Source: Chloroflexus sp. Y-396-1 (GTDB taxonomy: Bacteria > Chloroflexota > Chloroflexia > Chloroflexales > Chloroflexaceae). Taken from it: a DNA stretch of 64,000 nucleotides. Position numbers and translations under genes: made by a program. The first letter of the stretch is position 1. Each line of letters opens with the position of its first letter. The notes under the pieces are model-generated. The model was not told the origin of the DNA and searched no databases. It saw only the letters and a list, made by a program, of their open reading frames with translations. Below, one piece after another: positions 56,002 through 64,000 of this stretch. Where the stretch lies: assembly GCF_000516515.1 (NCBI RefSeq), contig NZ_KI911784.1, forward strand, positions 992,001 through 1,056,000. The letters are read 5' to 3'.

Positions 56002-56499
56002 ATGACTTTTCAATTAACACAAAGCAATCCTGATCGCGTAACGGTACACTTTATCCCCTGGCTGACCTGGAGCTTTGCCGGTCTGGTGGGGTACGGTCTG
56101 TTCACCATCTTGCAACCAATTATTGCTGGTACCCAATCGTTGACCGGCGGAATCGCGCTTGCAATTGCCCTCCTTGTTGGGATGGTGCTCTTTACCTTGA
56201 TCACCGGCGGTCAGTTAGGGATTTGCCAGATTGATCATCGACGCAATATGATAACGGTAACCTCATATGGCCTTCTGGGACGCAAACGGCAAGAGCGTAA
56301 ACTAAGTGACGTAAAAGGTCTAGAGGTACGTATCTTACGTCGGGCGCAATATCGGCTGCTGCTCGCACTGCGTTCCGGAGAGCGGCTCCCACTAGCGCCG
56401 TTTTACCTGATCAGCTTCAATGATCACGGGATTCGCCGCATCGCAGCAGCACTCAATGTCGAACCACAACTGATCCAGGAAAAGCAATCGGTGCGCTGA
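56002..56499 (+). CDS. Two-helix membrane protein (hypothetical)
   Basis: 165 residues with two transmembrane helices (about residues 23-42 and 50-68). A C-terminal cytoplasmic part follows, with ITVTSYGLLGRKRQERKLSDVKGLEVR, the pattern of small bacterial PH-like domains that read membrane lipid or protein partners. Function unknown. It lies 34 bases before the SbcC gene on the same strand. Confidence 0.65.
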   Translation: MTFQLTQSNPDRVTVHFIPWLTWSFAGLVGYGLFTILQPIIAGTQSLTGGIALAIALLVGMVLFTLITGGQLGICQIDHRRNMITVTSYGLLGRKRQERKLSDVKGLEVRILRRAQYRLLLALRSGERLPLAPFYLISFNDHGIRRIAAALNVEPQLIQEKQSVR

Positions 56500-56533
56500 G
56501 TAGCGCTCCACCTGTTCTCTACCATCATTCGCT

Positions 56534-59500
56534 ATGATCCCACTACACCTTGCTCTGCGCAATTTTATGTGCTATCGCGCCGATGAAAATGGCGATCCAC
56601 TGCGACTCGACCTCGATGGTCTGCATGTCATGTGTCTCTCTGGGGAAAATGGTGCCGGCAAGTCTACCCTCCTTGACGCGATCACATGGGCTCTCTGGGG
56701 GGAAGCACGCCGTCCCGACGATGAACTCATTACGCTGGGCGAGACCGAGATGATGGTCGATTTAACCTTCGCGCTTGATGGTCGTAAGTATCGGGTGATA
56801 CGTCGGCACCAACGGGGACGTAGTAGCGGCCGCGGCACCAGTTCCGGCAAGACCTGGCTCGATCTCCAGAGTTTTGATGGCACGACCTGGCGCCCTATCG
56901 GCGAAACCGCGATTCGCGAAACCCAGAGCAAGATCAATGACTTGTTGCGGATGTCGTACAAAACCTTCATTAATACTTCGTTCTTGCTGCAGGGCAGAGC
57001 CGATGAGTTTACCGCCAGCACACCATCCGAACGCAAAGAGGTATTAGCTGAAATTCTCGATTTGGCCGAATATGCCAACCTCGAACAACGTGCTCGCGAA
57101 CGGGTTCGTTATCTGGAAGCAGAAATGATCAGGGTTCGCGGTCGGTTGGAAGGACTGCAACCGACCGCTGCACAAGTCCCAGTCTGGCAACAAGCAGTGG
57201 CCGAGGGTGAACAACGTCGTGCCCGGCTGCAACAGCTCCGTGCTACGCTGGAAAGCGAGTATATCTGTGCAACCGAACAATTGCGCACTCTCGAAGAACA
57301 TGCCCGTCGCTATCGTGAACTGCAACAACGTATTGCTACATTGAACGATACCCTTCAGCGCTACCTTCGCGAGCTACAAGAGGTAAACGAGCGTATCACC
57401 CAGGCCGAACAAATCATTGCCCAGCGTCCCCAGATAGAAGCTGGTCTGGCCGAATTACACACCGCACGGAGCGAACTTGAGCGCTTAGAGCAGGTGCATC
57501 AGCGGTATACCGAGCTTATGGCGCGTAAACGCGAGTTGCAACAAGAGTTGAAAGCTGCAATCGCTCTGATGAACGAGCGGTTGTCACGGGCTGAAGAACG
57601 CTGTCAACATCTTCGTGCAGAGGTCAAACGTCTCGCTGATGTGCAGCAACGAGCGGCAACCATCCAGCAACGGCTCCGTGAACTGTCACCAATCCATGAG
57701 CGGTTGGTGCAATGTCAGATGCAACGCACTGCGCTTGAGCAGCAATTGGCGCACATCCGTGAGCTGATGATGCGGCAACATATGCTGCAAACCTCCCTTG
57801 AACAACGTCGCAATACAATCACGGTGGAACGGGATCGGTGTCAACAGGAACTTGACCGTCTCGATCAGGAATTGCGTGATGTTGAAACCTGGCGTACCGC
57901 CCTGCGTGCCGCTGAAGTAGCGCAGGCGCAGGTACAGGCTCTGGCGGAAGAGCAGGCAGCACGTCGCCAGTACGAACTGACGGTCGTTGATCGCTTGAGC
58001 GCAGCTCGTGCACTCGCCGAACAGATCCGTCGCGAACGGGCAATGTTGCAGAAGAATCGAGAGCTGCTGGCTACCGGCAATGGAACGTGTCCGGTTTGCC
58101 GTCGCTCGTTACCCGCCACCGACGCTGAACACGTTGCGGCACACTACGATCAAGAACTGGCCCACCTTAAGGCTCGGGAAGCTGAAGCCATGGCAACAGC
58201 CCAAGCTGCCGAACGTGAACTGACTGCATTGCGTGCGACCATCGCTGCGGCTGAACAGGAATTAGCCAACCTGCGCCAGCAAGCAGCGACTATTGATTCG
58301 CTCATCCACCGCCTGAACCAGGCTGCTCTGCGCGAAACTGAACGTGAGACGCTGAAGCTCCGTGTGGCAACGTTGACCGAACAACTTACCACCGATACTA
58401 TCGACCCGGCGCTTCAGGCCGAGTTGGTGGCTGTGAACGACCAACTCCGTACATTTGGTGATATTGAAGGCATCCAGCGCGACATGCGCATGATCAATGA
58501 CGAGTTGAAAACCTTAGAGCAGCAACTGCGCGAGCAGAGTCGCCTGGAAGGCGAGCTGGAGGTGTGCCAGCGCGATGTTGCCCGACTTGCAGCGCTGATG
58601 AACGAACTACCCGAGGCTGAAGCCGAATATGCTGAATTACAGCGGCAGATTGCCGAAAACGACTTTGCCCACGAAATTCGGATCACTGGCCGACAGGTAG
58701 TTGCCGAACTTGAGGCCTTGAACTACCGGCCCGAAGACCTTGAGGAAATACGTACCACCGTTCGATCTCTTACCCGTTGGGAACAGGCCGAACGTGAATT
58801 GTTGTTGGCAGAGCAGCGCCATACGACCGATCTCAAGGTACGCGAACAGACCCAACAACTTCGCCATCACACAGAACACGAACGGCAAATGTTTCAGGCC
58901 GAAGCTGAAGATCTGGCCCAACAGGTGAAAGTATTACCTACTGTAGAAGCCACCGTTGCCCGGCTCAAACAACAGCTTAATGATATTGACGGTGAGCTGC
59001 GGATCATCGAGCACGATCTCGCCGAAAAACAAGCCTACTTGAAGCAGGCAGAAGCCGCTGCCGCTGAGATCGAAACGCTTCAAGACCAGGAACGCCATCT
59101 CCAGGAACGAACAGCCCTCTTTAGCGAATTGGCTGAAGCCTTCGGCAAAAAAGGTGTGCAGGCAATGCTGATCGAAACCGCCATTCCTCAGCTCGAAGAT
59201 GAGGCAAACCAGGTGCTTTCACGCCTGAGCGACGGTCAAATGCACCTCCGTTTCGAGATGCAGCGTGGCACAAAAAAAGGGGATACGGTCGAGACGCTGG
59301 ATATCCGGATTGCCGATGCCCTGGGGACACGTGATTATGGCGCGTTTAGTGGTGGTGAAGCGATGCGCGTCAACTTCGCTATTCGCATTGCGCTTTCGCG
59401 CCTGCTTGCTCACCGTGCCGGTGCACGACTCGAAACGCTGGTTATCGATGAAGGTTTTGGTACACTAGATGCTGATGGTCGTGAACGGATGGTCGAAGCC

Positions 59501-59632
59501 ATCACTGCCATTCAACGGGATTTCGCCCGCATTATCGTTATCACGCATATTGATGAGTTGAAAGATCGCTTCCCGGCAATCATCGAAATACGCAAGACAC
59601 CGCTCGGTAGTCGTTGGGAATTACGAGGATAG
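56534..59632 (+). CDS. sbcC: SbcC/Rad50-type ATPase
   Basis: 1032 residues. Walker A has Lys43 in SGENGAGKST. About 800 residues of coiled coil, rich in Glu/Arg/Gln/Leu, are broken at the centre by a zinc-hook Cys519-Pro-Val-Cys522. The C-terminal half has the Rad50 signature FSGGEAMR and Walker B Asp972-Glu973 in LVIDEGFGTLD. It tethers DNA ends for a partner nuclease (SbcD/Mre11). No SbcD adjoins it; the phosphoesterase 0.3 kb on is CpdA-like. No clear ribosome site is present. Confidence 0.9.
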   Translation: MIPLHLALRNFMCYRADENGDPLRLDLDGLHVMCLSGENGAGKSTLLDAITWALWGEARRPDDELITLGETEMMVDLTFALDGRKYRVIRRHQRGRSSGRGTSSGKTWLDLQSFDGTTWRPIGETAIRETQSKINDLLRMSYKTFINTSFLLQGRADEFTASTPSERKEVLAEILDLAEYANLEQRARERVRYLEAEMIRVRGRLEGLQPTAAQVPVWQQAVAEGEQRRARLQQLRATLESEYICATEQLRTLEEHARRYRELQQRIATLNDTLQRYLRELQEVNERITQAEQIIAQRPQIEAGLAELHTARSELERLEQVHQRYTELMARKRELQQELKAAIALMNERLSRAEERCQHLRAEVKRLADVQQRAATIQQRLRELSPIHERLVQCQMQRTALEQQLAHIRELMMRQHMLQTSLEQRRNTITVERDRCQQELDRLDQELRDVETWRTALRAAEVAQAQVQALAEEQAARRQYELTVVDRLSAARALAEQIRRERAMLQKNRELLATGNGTCPVCRRSLPATDAEHVAAHYDQELAHLKAREAEAMATAQAAERELTALRATIAAAEQELANLRQQAATIDSLIHRLNQAALRETERETLKLRVATLTEQLTTDTIDPALQAELVAVNDQLRTFGDIEGIQRDMRMINDELKTLEQQLREQSRLEGELEVCQRDVARLAALMNELPEAEAEYAELQRQIAENDFAHEIRITGRQVVAELEALNYRPEDLEEIRTTVRSLTRWEQAERELLLAEQRHTTDLKVREQTQQLRHHTEHERQMFQAEAEDLAQQVKVLPTVEATVARLKQQLNDIDGELRIIEHDLAEKQAYLKQAEAAAAEIETLQDQERHLQERTALFSELAEAFGKKGVQAMLIETAIPQLEDEANQVLSRLSDGQMHLRFEMQRGTKKGDTVETLDIRIADALGTRDYGAFSGGEAMRVNFAIRIALSRLLAHRAGARLETLVIDEGFGTLDADGRERMVEAITAIQRDFARIIVITHIDELKDRFPAIIEIRKTPLGSRWELRG

Positions 59633-59756
59633 CAGGAAGATGACAAAACGGTAGTGAAGATACTCACCAGGTGTCATATTCCTCATCTCCGCAATGGTAG
59701 TGAGACAGAGGCCCGCAGACCGATGAACTCGGTGCTTTGACAGAAAGGAAAACGCT

Positions 59757-59903
59757 ATGGAGATCGTTCCAACCATCCTTAAGTATGGCTTCGTCCTAGC
59801 AGTGGCTATTGAGCTGATCATCATTGGACGTGCCATTTTTATCCTTGCTCGCGAGAAGGCCCACGTCACCGATACACCAGCACCGGCCAACGGAGAGGAG
59901 TGA
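59757..59903 (+). CDS. 48-residue single-span membrane protein (hypothetical)
   Basis: Starts MEIVPTILKYGFVLAVAIEL, has one transmembrane helix (about residues 10-30), and ends with a soluble tail rich in Pro/Ala. AAAGGA precedes the ATG. Its stop codon is one base before the phosphoesterase start, and the GAGGAG inside its last codons serves as the ribosome site of that gene, which supports both starts and an operon. Function unknown. Confidence 0.7.
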   Translation: MEIVPTILKYGFVLAVAIELIIIGRAIFILAREKAHVTDTPAPANGEE

Positions 59904-59904
59904 T

Positions 59905-60729
59905 ATGTCATTCCGCATTTTGCACATTTCTGACATCCATATCGGGCCACCTTTTAACCCGATCGCAGCCGAACGACTGATTGCCGATGCTCACCGTCTG
60001 GCTCCTAATTTAGTGGTCATCTCTGGTGATTTCGTCCAGCGCGCCGATTTTATTCGTCAGTGGCAAGCAGCCTGTGCGCTACGCGAACGTCTGCCACAAC
60101 CACAACTGGTCGTCGCTGGCAACCACGATGTACCACTCTTTCATCTGCCTGAACGTCTCCTAGCGCCGTTACGTCGTTATCGCCGCTACATTACTCCCGA
60201 TCTCAATCCGGTTTTCACCACGGCAGGTATTGCAGTCATTGGCGCGTGTACCGCACACGGCTGGACCATCGATGGCGGAAAGCTCAACCGCGATCAGATT
60301 ACGGCGCTCCGTCATCGTCTGACCGCACTCGACCCCGCCACCTATAAAATTGTGGTCTGGCACCATCCGGTAGGTTTTCCGCCCAACTATCGTCGCAGAC
60401 GACCACTGGTGACCAATGCCATTCAAGCGATGCGCCTCCTCGATGAGTTTGCGGTTGATATGCTGCTCTGCGGTCATCTTCACTTGAGCTTCGTAGGCAA
60501 TACCCGTGACTTCCTCCCCGATCTACAGCATGGAACGTATATCGTGCAAAGCGGGACAACCACTTCACGACGTGGTTACGGCGACGAGCGTGGCGCGAAT
60601 ACCTGCAATCTGATTACGATTGAGCCTGACGGAGCACGTGTCCAGCATTTACGCTTCGATCAAAACGATACTGGTTTTCGTCCGGTCGCTGAGCATTGGC
60701 TGCCACGCCCCAAAATGGTCGTGACGTAA
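59905..60729 (+). CDS. Calcineurin-like metallophosphoesterase (CpdA/3',5'-cyclic nucleotide phosphodiesterase type)
   Basis: 274 residues from the ATG with GAGGAG ahead. The five metal motifs are Asp10-Ile-His12 in HISDIHIG, SGDFVQ, AGNHDV, WHHP and CGHLHL. This spacing suits class III cAMP phosphodiesterases and related phosphatases, not the longer SbcD nuclease. It may counter the cyclase at 45.9 kb, but that is speculation. Coupled to the 48-residue membrane protein; convergent with the next gene, 2 bases apart. Confidence 0.85.
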   Translation: MSFRILHISDIHIGPPFNPIAAERLIADAHRLAPNLVVISGDFVQRADFIRQWQAACALRERLPQPQLVVAGNHDVPLFHLPERLLAPLRRYRRYITPDLNPVFTTAGIAVIGACTAHGWTIDGGKLNRDQITALRHRLTALDPATYKIVVWHHPVGFPPNYRRRRPLVTNAIQAMRLLDEFAVDMLLCGHLHLSFVGNTRDFLPDLQHGTYIVQSGTTTSRRGYGDERGANTCNLITIEPDGARVQHLRFDQNDTGFRPVAEHWLPRPKMVVT

Positions 60730-60731
60730 CG

Positions 60732-61634
60732 TTACCACTGCACACCGGTAAACAGATCATCCTCTTGCACATCAGAGGTTGCCGGTGGGTATGCCCGCAT
60801 AAAGGTATCGGATCGACCCACCAGATTCACAACCTTACTTAACAAGCCACGAATCAGGGGATTACCTGCACTCTGACTCACATGGGCTAGCGCAGCAGCG
60901 CGTGCCCGATCCTGCACCGCAGTGGTATCGATCCGGGCATGAGTTGGAAAATCCACTGCAACCAGTTGTGTCAGATCAATATCGCGGTTGCGCCCAAATG
61001 CCCTCGGGTCACGCCCAAAGAGTGGCATAAGTCTGACCAGCAGACGCAAAAAGCGCCGTGAGAAGGTTGTGTAATAGAGTTTTTGTGGCGCATACGCTGA
61101 TCCAGCTTCTGGGAAGGCAGTCGGATCGCTAGCCGCGTGAAACGCGGCGACGGTGGCTTCGTGAATCGCAATGTGATCCGGATGCCGATAGCCACCAATG
61201 GGATCAAACGTAATGACAACCTGTGGCCGCAATTGACGCATGAGACGAACCAACTGTCCGACTACCCGTTCACGTGGCTGATTAATCAGCGCCGCCGGAT
61301 GTCGGTTGGCTTCTGTGCCGGGCATGCCGGAATCGCGATACCCCAACAGGGTGACACTGCTCAGACCCAACGCCTCAGCCGCTCGCAGCAGCTCGGCTCG
61401 TCGCAACGCTGCGATCGAATCGTACCCGCGCAACAATTCGGCATCAACCGTTCCCTCTTCACCACCAGTCGCACAGATCAGGTGTACCGCTACGCCAGAC
61501 CAGGCATAACGGGCAAGCGTACCACCTGGGCCAAAACTTTCATCATCTGGATGCGCAAAAACCGCTAACAATGTTGGACGAACCTCTGGCAATACGGTTG
61601 GCCGCAAGATGATTGTTTCTTCCTTGATCTCCAT
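60732..61634 (-). CDS. PIG-L/LmbE-family deacetylase
   Basis: 300 residues from MEIKEETI (an ATG 3 bases earlier is equally possible). The zinc site is His28, Asp31 in FAHPDDESFGPGG, with GYRHPDHIAIH further on. These enzymes remove N-acetyl groups from glycoconjugates or small thiols (MshB, BshB, GlcNAc-PI). AGAGG is close to the start. Substrate unknown; no thiol synthesis gene is adjacent. Confidence 0.9.
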   Translation of the reverse strand: MEIKEETIILRPTVLPEVRPTLLAVFAHPDDESFGPGGTLARYAWSGVAVHLICATGGEEGTVDAELLRGYDSIAALRRAELLRAAEALGLSSVTLLGYRDSGMPGTEANRHPAALINQPRERVVGQLVRLMRQLRPQVVITFDPIGGYRHPDHIAIHEATVAAFHAASDPTAFPEAGSAYAPQKLYYTTFSRRFLRLLVRLMPLFGRDPRAFGRNRDIDLTQLVAVDFPTHARIDTTAVQDRARAAALAHVSQSAGNPLIRGLLSKVVNLVGRSDTFMRAYPPATSDVQEDDLFTGVQW

Positions 61635-61850
61635 CATGATCCTCTGTAAACGTGAGCGTCGGTGCAAACACAGCCATCTCTCACTAACAAATCCTGTCTT
61701 GCTGGCTGGCTGTATGTCCGGTATTCCAGACGCAATAATATCAATGTCTCTTCTTCACCTTATTCATGGTATCATAACGCGCAGAACGGATCGCATCAGC
61801 GGGTACAACCCGAACGGATCATCGAACATAGTCACAGGTAGCCAACAACT

Positions 61851-62669
61851 ATGCTTGCCGACTTACCAATTGCGATTATTGGCGCCGGCGCGATGGGGGA
61901 AGCGATTATCGGTGGACTCTTGCGCAACGAACTGGTTGCCGCCGAGCAAATTCTTGCCAGCCACCCTCGTGAAGACCGCCGACGTGAACTTGCTCATCAT
62001 TACGGTATTCGCACTACTCACGATAACCTGACGGCTGCGCAATGGGGCCGCGTGGTTATCTTCGCCGTGAAGCCGCAACAACTCCGGCGCGTCTTGCCTC
62101 CACTGCGCGGAGCACTGCGCGACGATGACCTGGCGATTTCGGTCATTGCCGGTGCTACGATAGCCTCTTTTGCCGAAGCCCTTGATCATCAGGCTGTTGT
62201 GCGCAGTATGCCAAATACTCCCGCCCAGATCGGTTGTGGCATGACCGTTTGGACGGCAGCACCGGCTGTAACTGAACGTCAGCGGAGTTGGGCGGCGACC
62301 GTTTTGGGTGCACTTGGTCGCGAATTATTTGTCGATAACGAAACCTATCTTGACATGGCCACCGCAATCAACGGTACCGGGCCGGCGTATGTCTTTCTCA
62401 TGATGGAAGCGATGATCGATGCTGGCGTTCATCTCGGTTTATCGCGTCGGATTGCCGAAGAACTGGTGCAGCAGACAATGTTGGGTTCAGTTCAGTACGC
62501 AATCCAGAGCGGACTGCATCCGGCCCAGTTGCGGAATGCAGTCACTTCACCCGGCGGTACCAGCGCGGCGGCCCTCAGTGAGCTTGAACGCGGTGGTCTG
62601 CGCACGGTATTAGCCGATGCGATTTGGGCAGCTTATCGGCGATCAGTGGAATTGGGAAGGCAAGGATAG
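61851..62669 (+). CDS. proC: Pyrroline-5-carboxylate reductase
   Basis: 272 residues, the typical ProC length. The Rossmann loop is IAIIGAGAMGEAIIGGL; the hallmark C-terminal block AINGTGPAYVFLMMEAM and VTSPGGTSAAAL are both present. It reduces pyrroline-5-carboxylate to proline with NAD(P)H in the cytoplasm, the last step of proline synthesis. No clear ribosome site. Its stop codon abuts the next ATG. Confidence 0.95.
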   Translation: MLADLPIAIIGAGAMGEAIIGGLLRNELVAAEQILASHPREDRRRELAHHYGIRTTHDNLTAAQWGRVVIFAVKPQQLRRVLPPLRGALRDDDLAISVIAGATIASFAEALDHQAVVRSMPNTPAQIGCGMTVWTAAPAVTERQRSWAATVLGALGRELFVDNETYLDMATAINGTGPAYVFLMMEAMIDAGVHLGLSRRIAEELVQQTMLGSVQYAIQSGLHPAQLRNAVTSPGGTSAAALSELERGGLRTVLADAIWAAYRRSVELGRQG

Positions 62670-63446
62670 ATGGCTGTCAGCTATGCACGCGCACGGTTAA
62701 CCACTGAAGACGACCGTCGCTACCGGGCTTACGTCGAAACCTTCAAGCTGCAACGCAAAAATCAGAAAGCGATCCGTCCACCTCGTCAACGTGACATCTT
62801 TGGTGGACAGGCCGAGGCTGCGTTGCGCGACTGGTTGGCAGCCCGTCTGCCACTCGATGAGCGACGGATACTTGAATATGAAGAGCGTCGCAACCGTACA
62901 GCACAAATTAAGTACCGCGAGCTTGACGCGCTAGCAATTGTCGATGGCGTTGCCTGGGTGTTTGAGATCAAGGCCAGCCGTACTGCCAGTGCCCTACGCC
63001 GTGCCGTCGCCCAGCTCAACGAGACACGCCAGATCCTACACTTGCTGTTCCATCGGGTCGGTGTGACCATTCTACTGGTTGATACCGGTATTCCGGCGGA
63101 TTCTGCCGCCGCCGATGCTTTGATGATGAGTGAACACCCACCACCACGCCGTCCTGAACCACTCGCTGAGGTGCTCGCCGCATTACCACAGTTGCGGCTG
63201 ATCGGTGATTTGAACGCTCGATCTGAAGCGGACGATCAGGTGAATCTCTTACTCTTTAGTGTTGACGATATTATCGCCCTGGTCGGTGCTGAACATTTGG
63301 CGCTAAACTGGGAAGAAGACGATATGTTCGACGATTCCGAACTCGAACCGCCACCACCGGCATCGCTTTTCGCCAGTAGCGGCGATGATGATGATGACGA
63401 CGATAACCCGCTGGCTGCTGCATTGCGCAAAGCGGGTCTTCGCTGA
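62670..63446 (+). CDS. PD-(D/E)XK-like protein with acidic tail (hypothetical)
   Basis: 258 residues. The motif KYRELDALAIVDGVAWVFEIKAS (Glu-Leu-Asp then Glu-Ile-Lys) fits the core of the PD-(D/E)XK nuclease fold, preceded by GGQAEAALRDWL. The C-terminus is acidic with a run of Asp (residues ~237-244). It starts directly after proC and 5 bases before murT. The nuclease fold is plausible; activity and substrate are unknown. Confidence 0.6.
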   Translation: MAVSYARARLTTEDDRRYRAYVETFKLQRKNQKAIRPPRQRDIFGGQAEAALRDWLAARLPLDERRILEYEERRNRTAQIKYRELDALAIVDGVAWVFEIKASRTASALRRAVAQLNETRQILHLLFHRVGVTILLVDTGIPADSAAADALMMSEHPPPRRPEPLAEVLAALPQLRLIGDLNARSEADDQVNLLLFSVDDIIALVGAEHLALNWEEDDMFDDSELEPPPPASLFASSGDDDDDDDNPLAAALRKAGLR

Positions 63447-63451
63447 ACCCT

Positions 63452-64000
63452 ATGAGCCGACTGCGCACAACCACAGCTCTGACCCTGGCCCGTACTGCCG
63501 GTATCCTTTCACGTCGCCTGGGATTCGGCGGTGGTACCAGCCTGCCCGGCCAGCTTGCACGGGCTATCGATCCGGCTATTCTTAGCAACTTCTGCCACGC
63601 CTTGCCGGCAGGCGTGATATTGATCGCTGGTACCAACGGCAAAACGACAACCAGCCGTATGCTGGCTGCTATCCTCGAACAGGCAGATGTGTCTCTCTTG
63701 TACAATCGTGCTGGTGCTAATCTACTCCCTGGTTTAACAACAGTGGCAATCAACAACGCAGACTGGCGTGGGCTACCGCGAGCAAGTTGTGCTTTGTTTG
63801 AGACAGATGAAGCTGCGTTACCACAGGCGATCGCCGAAACACAGCCGCGACTGGTCGTTCTACTTAACCTGTTCCGTGATCAACTCGATCGGTACGGCGA
63901 AATTGACACCATTGCCCGCCACTGGCGTCAGGCGCTTCAGCAACTTCCTGCAACCAGTACGGTTGTGTTCAATGCCGATGATCCGGCAATTGCCGATATA
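63452..64000 (+). CDS. murT: MurT-like Mur ligase (lipid II isoglutaminyl synthase subunit), 3' end beyond window
   Basis: 183 residues are visible; the frame is open at the window edge. The N-terminus SRLRTTTALTLARTAGILSRRLGFGGGTSLPG and the ATP loop IAGTNGKTTTSRML (Lys64) match MurT, as do FETDEAALPQ and LLNLFRDQLDRYGE. With GatD, MurT amidates the glutamate of lipid II in Gram-positive-type walls. A gatD gene is expected just outside the window. This supports a monoderm peptidoglycan. Confidence 0.9.
   Translation, partial: MSRLRTTTALTLARTAGILSRRLGFGGGTSLPGQLARAIDPAILSNFCHALPAGVILIAGTNGKTTTSRMLAAILEQADVSLLYNRAGANLLPGLTTVAINNADWRGLPRASCALFETDEAALPQAIAETQPRLVVLLNLFRDQLDRYGEIDTIARHWRQALQQLPATSTVVFNADDPAIADI

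Noticed and set aside
59905-60729. SbcD nuclease partner of SbcC
   Set aside because: At 274 residues it lacks the extra capping domain of SbcD/Mre11 and its motifs fit the CpdA-like class better.

Overview
This 64 kb chromosomal window comes from a monoderm bacterium with about 56% GC. It is most likely a filamentous Chloroflexota of the Chloroflexus/Roseiflexus type. The assignment rests on the overall protein style, several genes with a TATAAT-like -10 box directly before the start codon, a WXG100/EccC (type VII) secretion locus that implies no conventional outer membrane, and stand-alone dnaK, selA and complex I-like genes. Genus is an inference. No rRNA, tRNA or CRISPR array was seen.

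Layout. 1-10.3 kb: ordinary single genes (secreted S9 peptidase, CPBP protease, two small membrane proteins, thiolase, SpoIIE-type phosphatase response regulator, GT4 glycosyltransferase, ferredoxin-NADP reductase). 11.1-18.9 kb: a compact type VII secretion locus on the minus strand, in transcription order WXG100 protein, EspG-like protein, a lipase with a helical N-terminal region, a second WXG100 protein and the three-ATPase motor EccC. 20.2-26.1 kb: a plus-strand module with a [NiFe]-hydrogenase-type large subunit that keeps all four nickel cysteines, followed by four membrane subunits of the complex I/group 4 hydrogenase kind. No small subunit or iron-sulfur subunit is present. An ABC exporter pair follows.

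28-41 kb: an M23 lipoprotein, a decayed IS5-family transposase, a GC-rich Uma2 nuclease, a mocA-selA-glmU-like operon, a DnaA-box cluster, a molybdopterin oxidoreductase, a prepilin-like surface protein and a lipase. 41-52 kb: a secreted six-hairpin glycosidase-like lipoprotein, an unknown secreted protein, a soluble adenylyl cyclase-like cyclase/ATPase/TPR protein, and DnaK. 52-64 kb: amine oxidase, LysR regulator and TerC; then SbcC, a 48-residue membrane protein with a phosphoesterase, PIG-L deacetylase, ProC, a PD-(D/E)XK-like protein and the start of MurT.

The longer intergenic stretches are rich in repeats. They hold two copies of a roughly 190 bp MITE-like element, tandem repeats of 66 bp and 58 bp, an inverted repeat pair around the gene at 44.2 kb, and several dispersed hairpin families that often sit at gene ends. 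All functions are read from sequence motifs and general family knowledge; no database search was possible.
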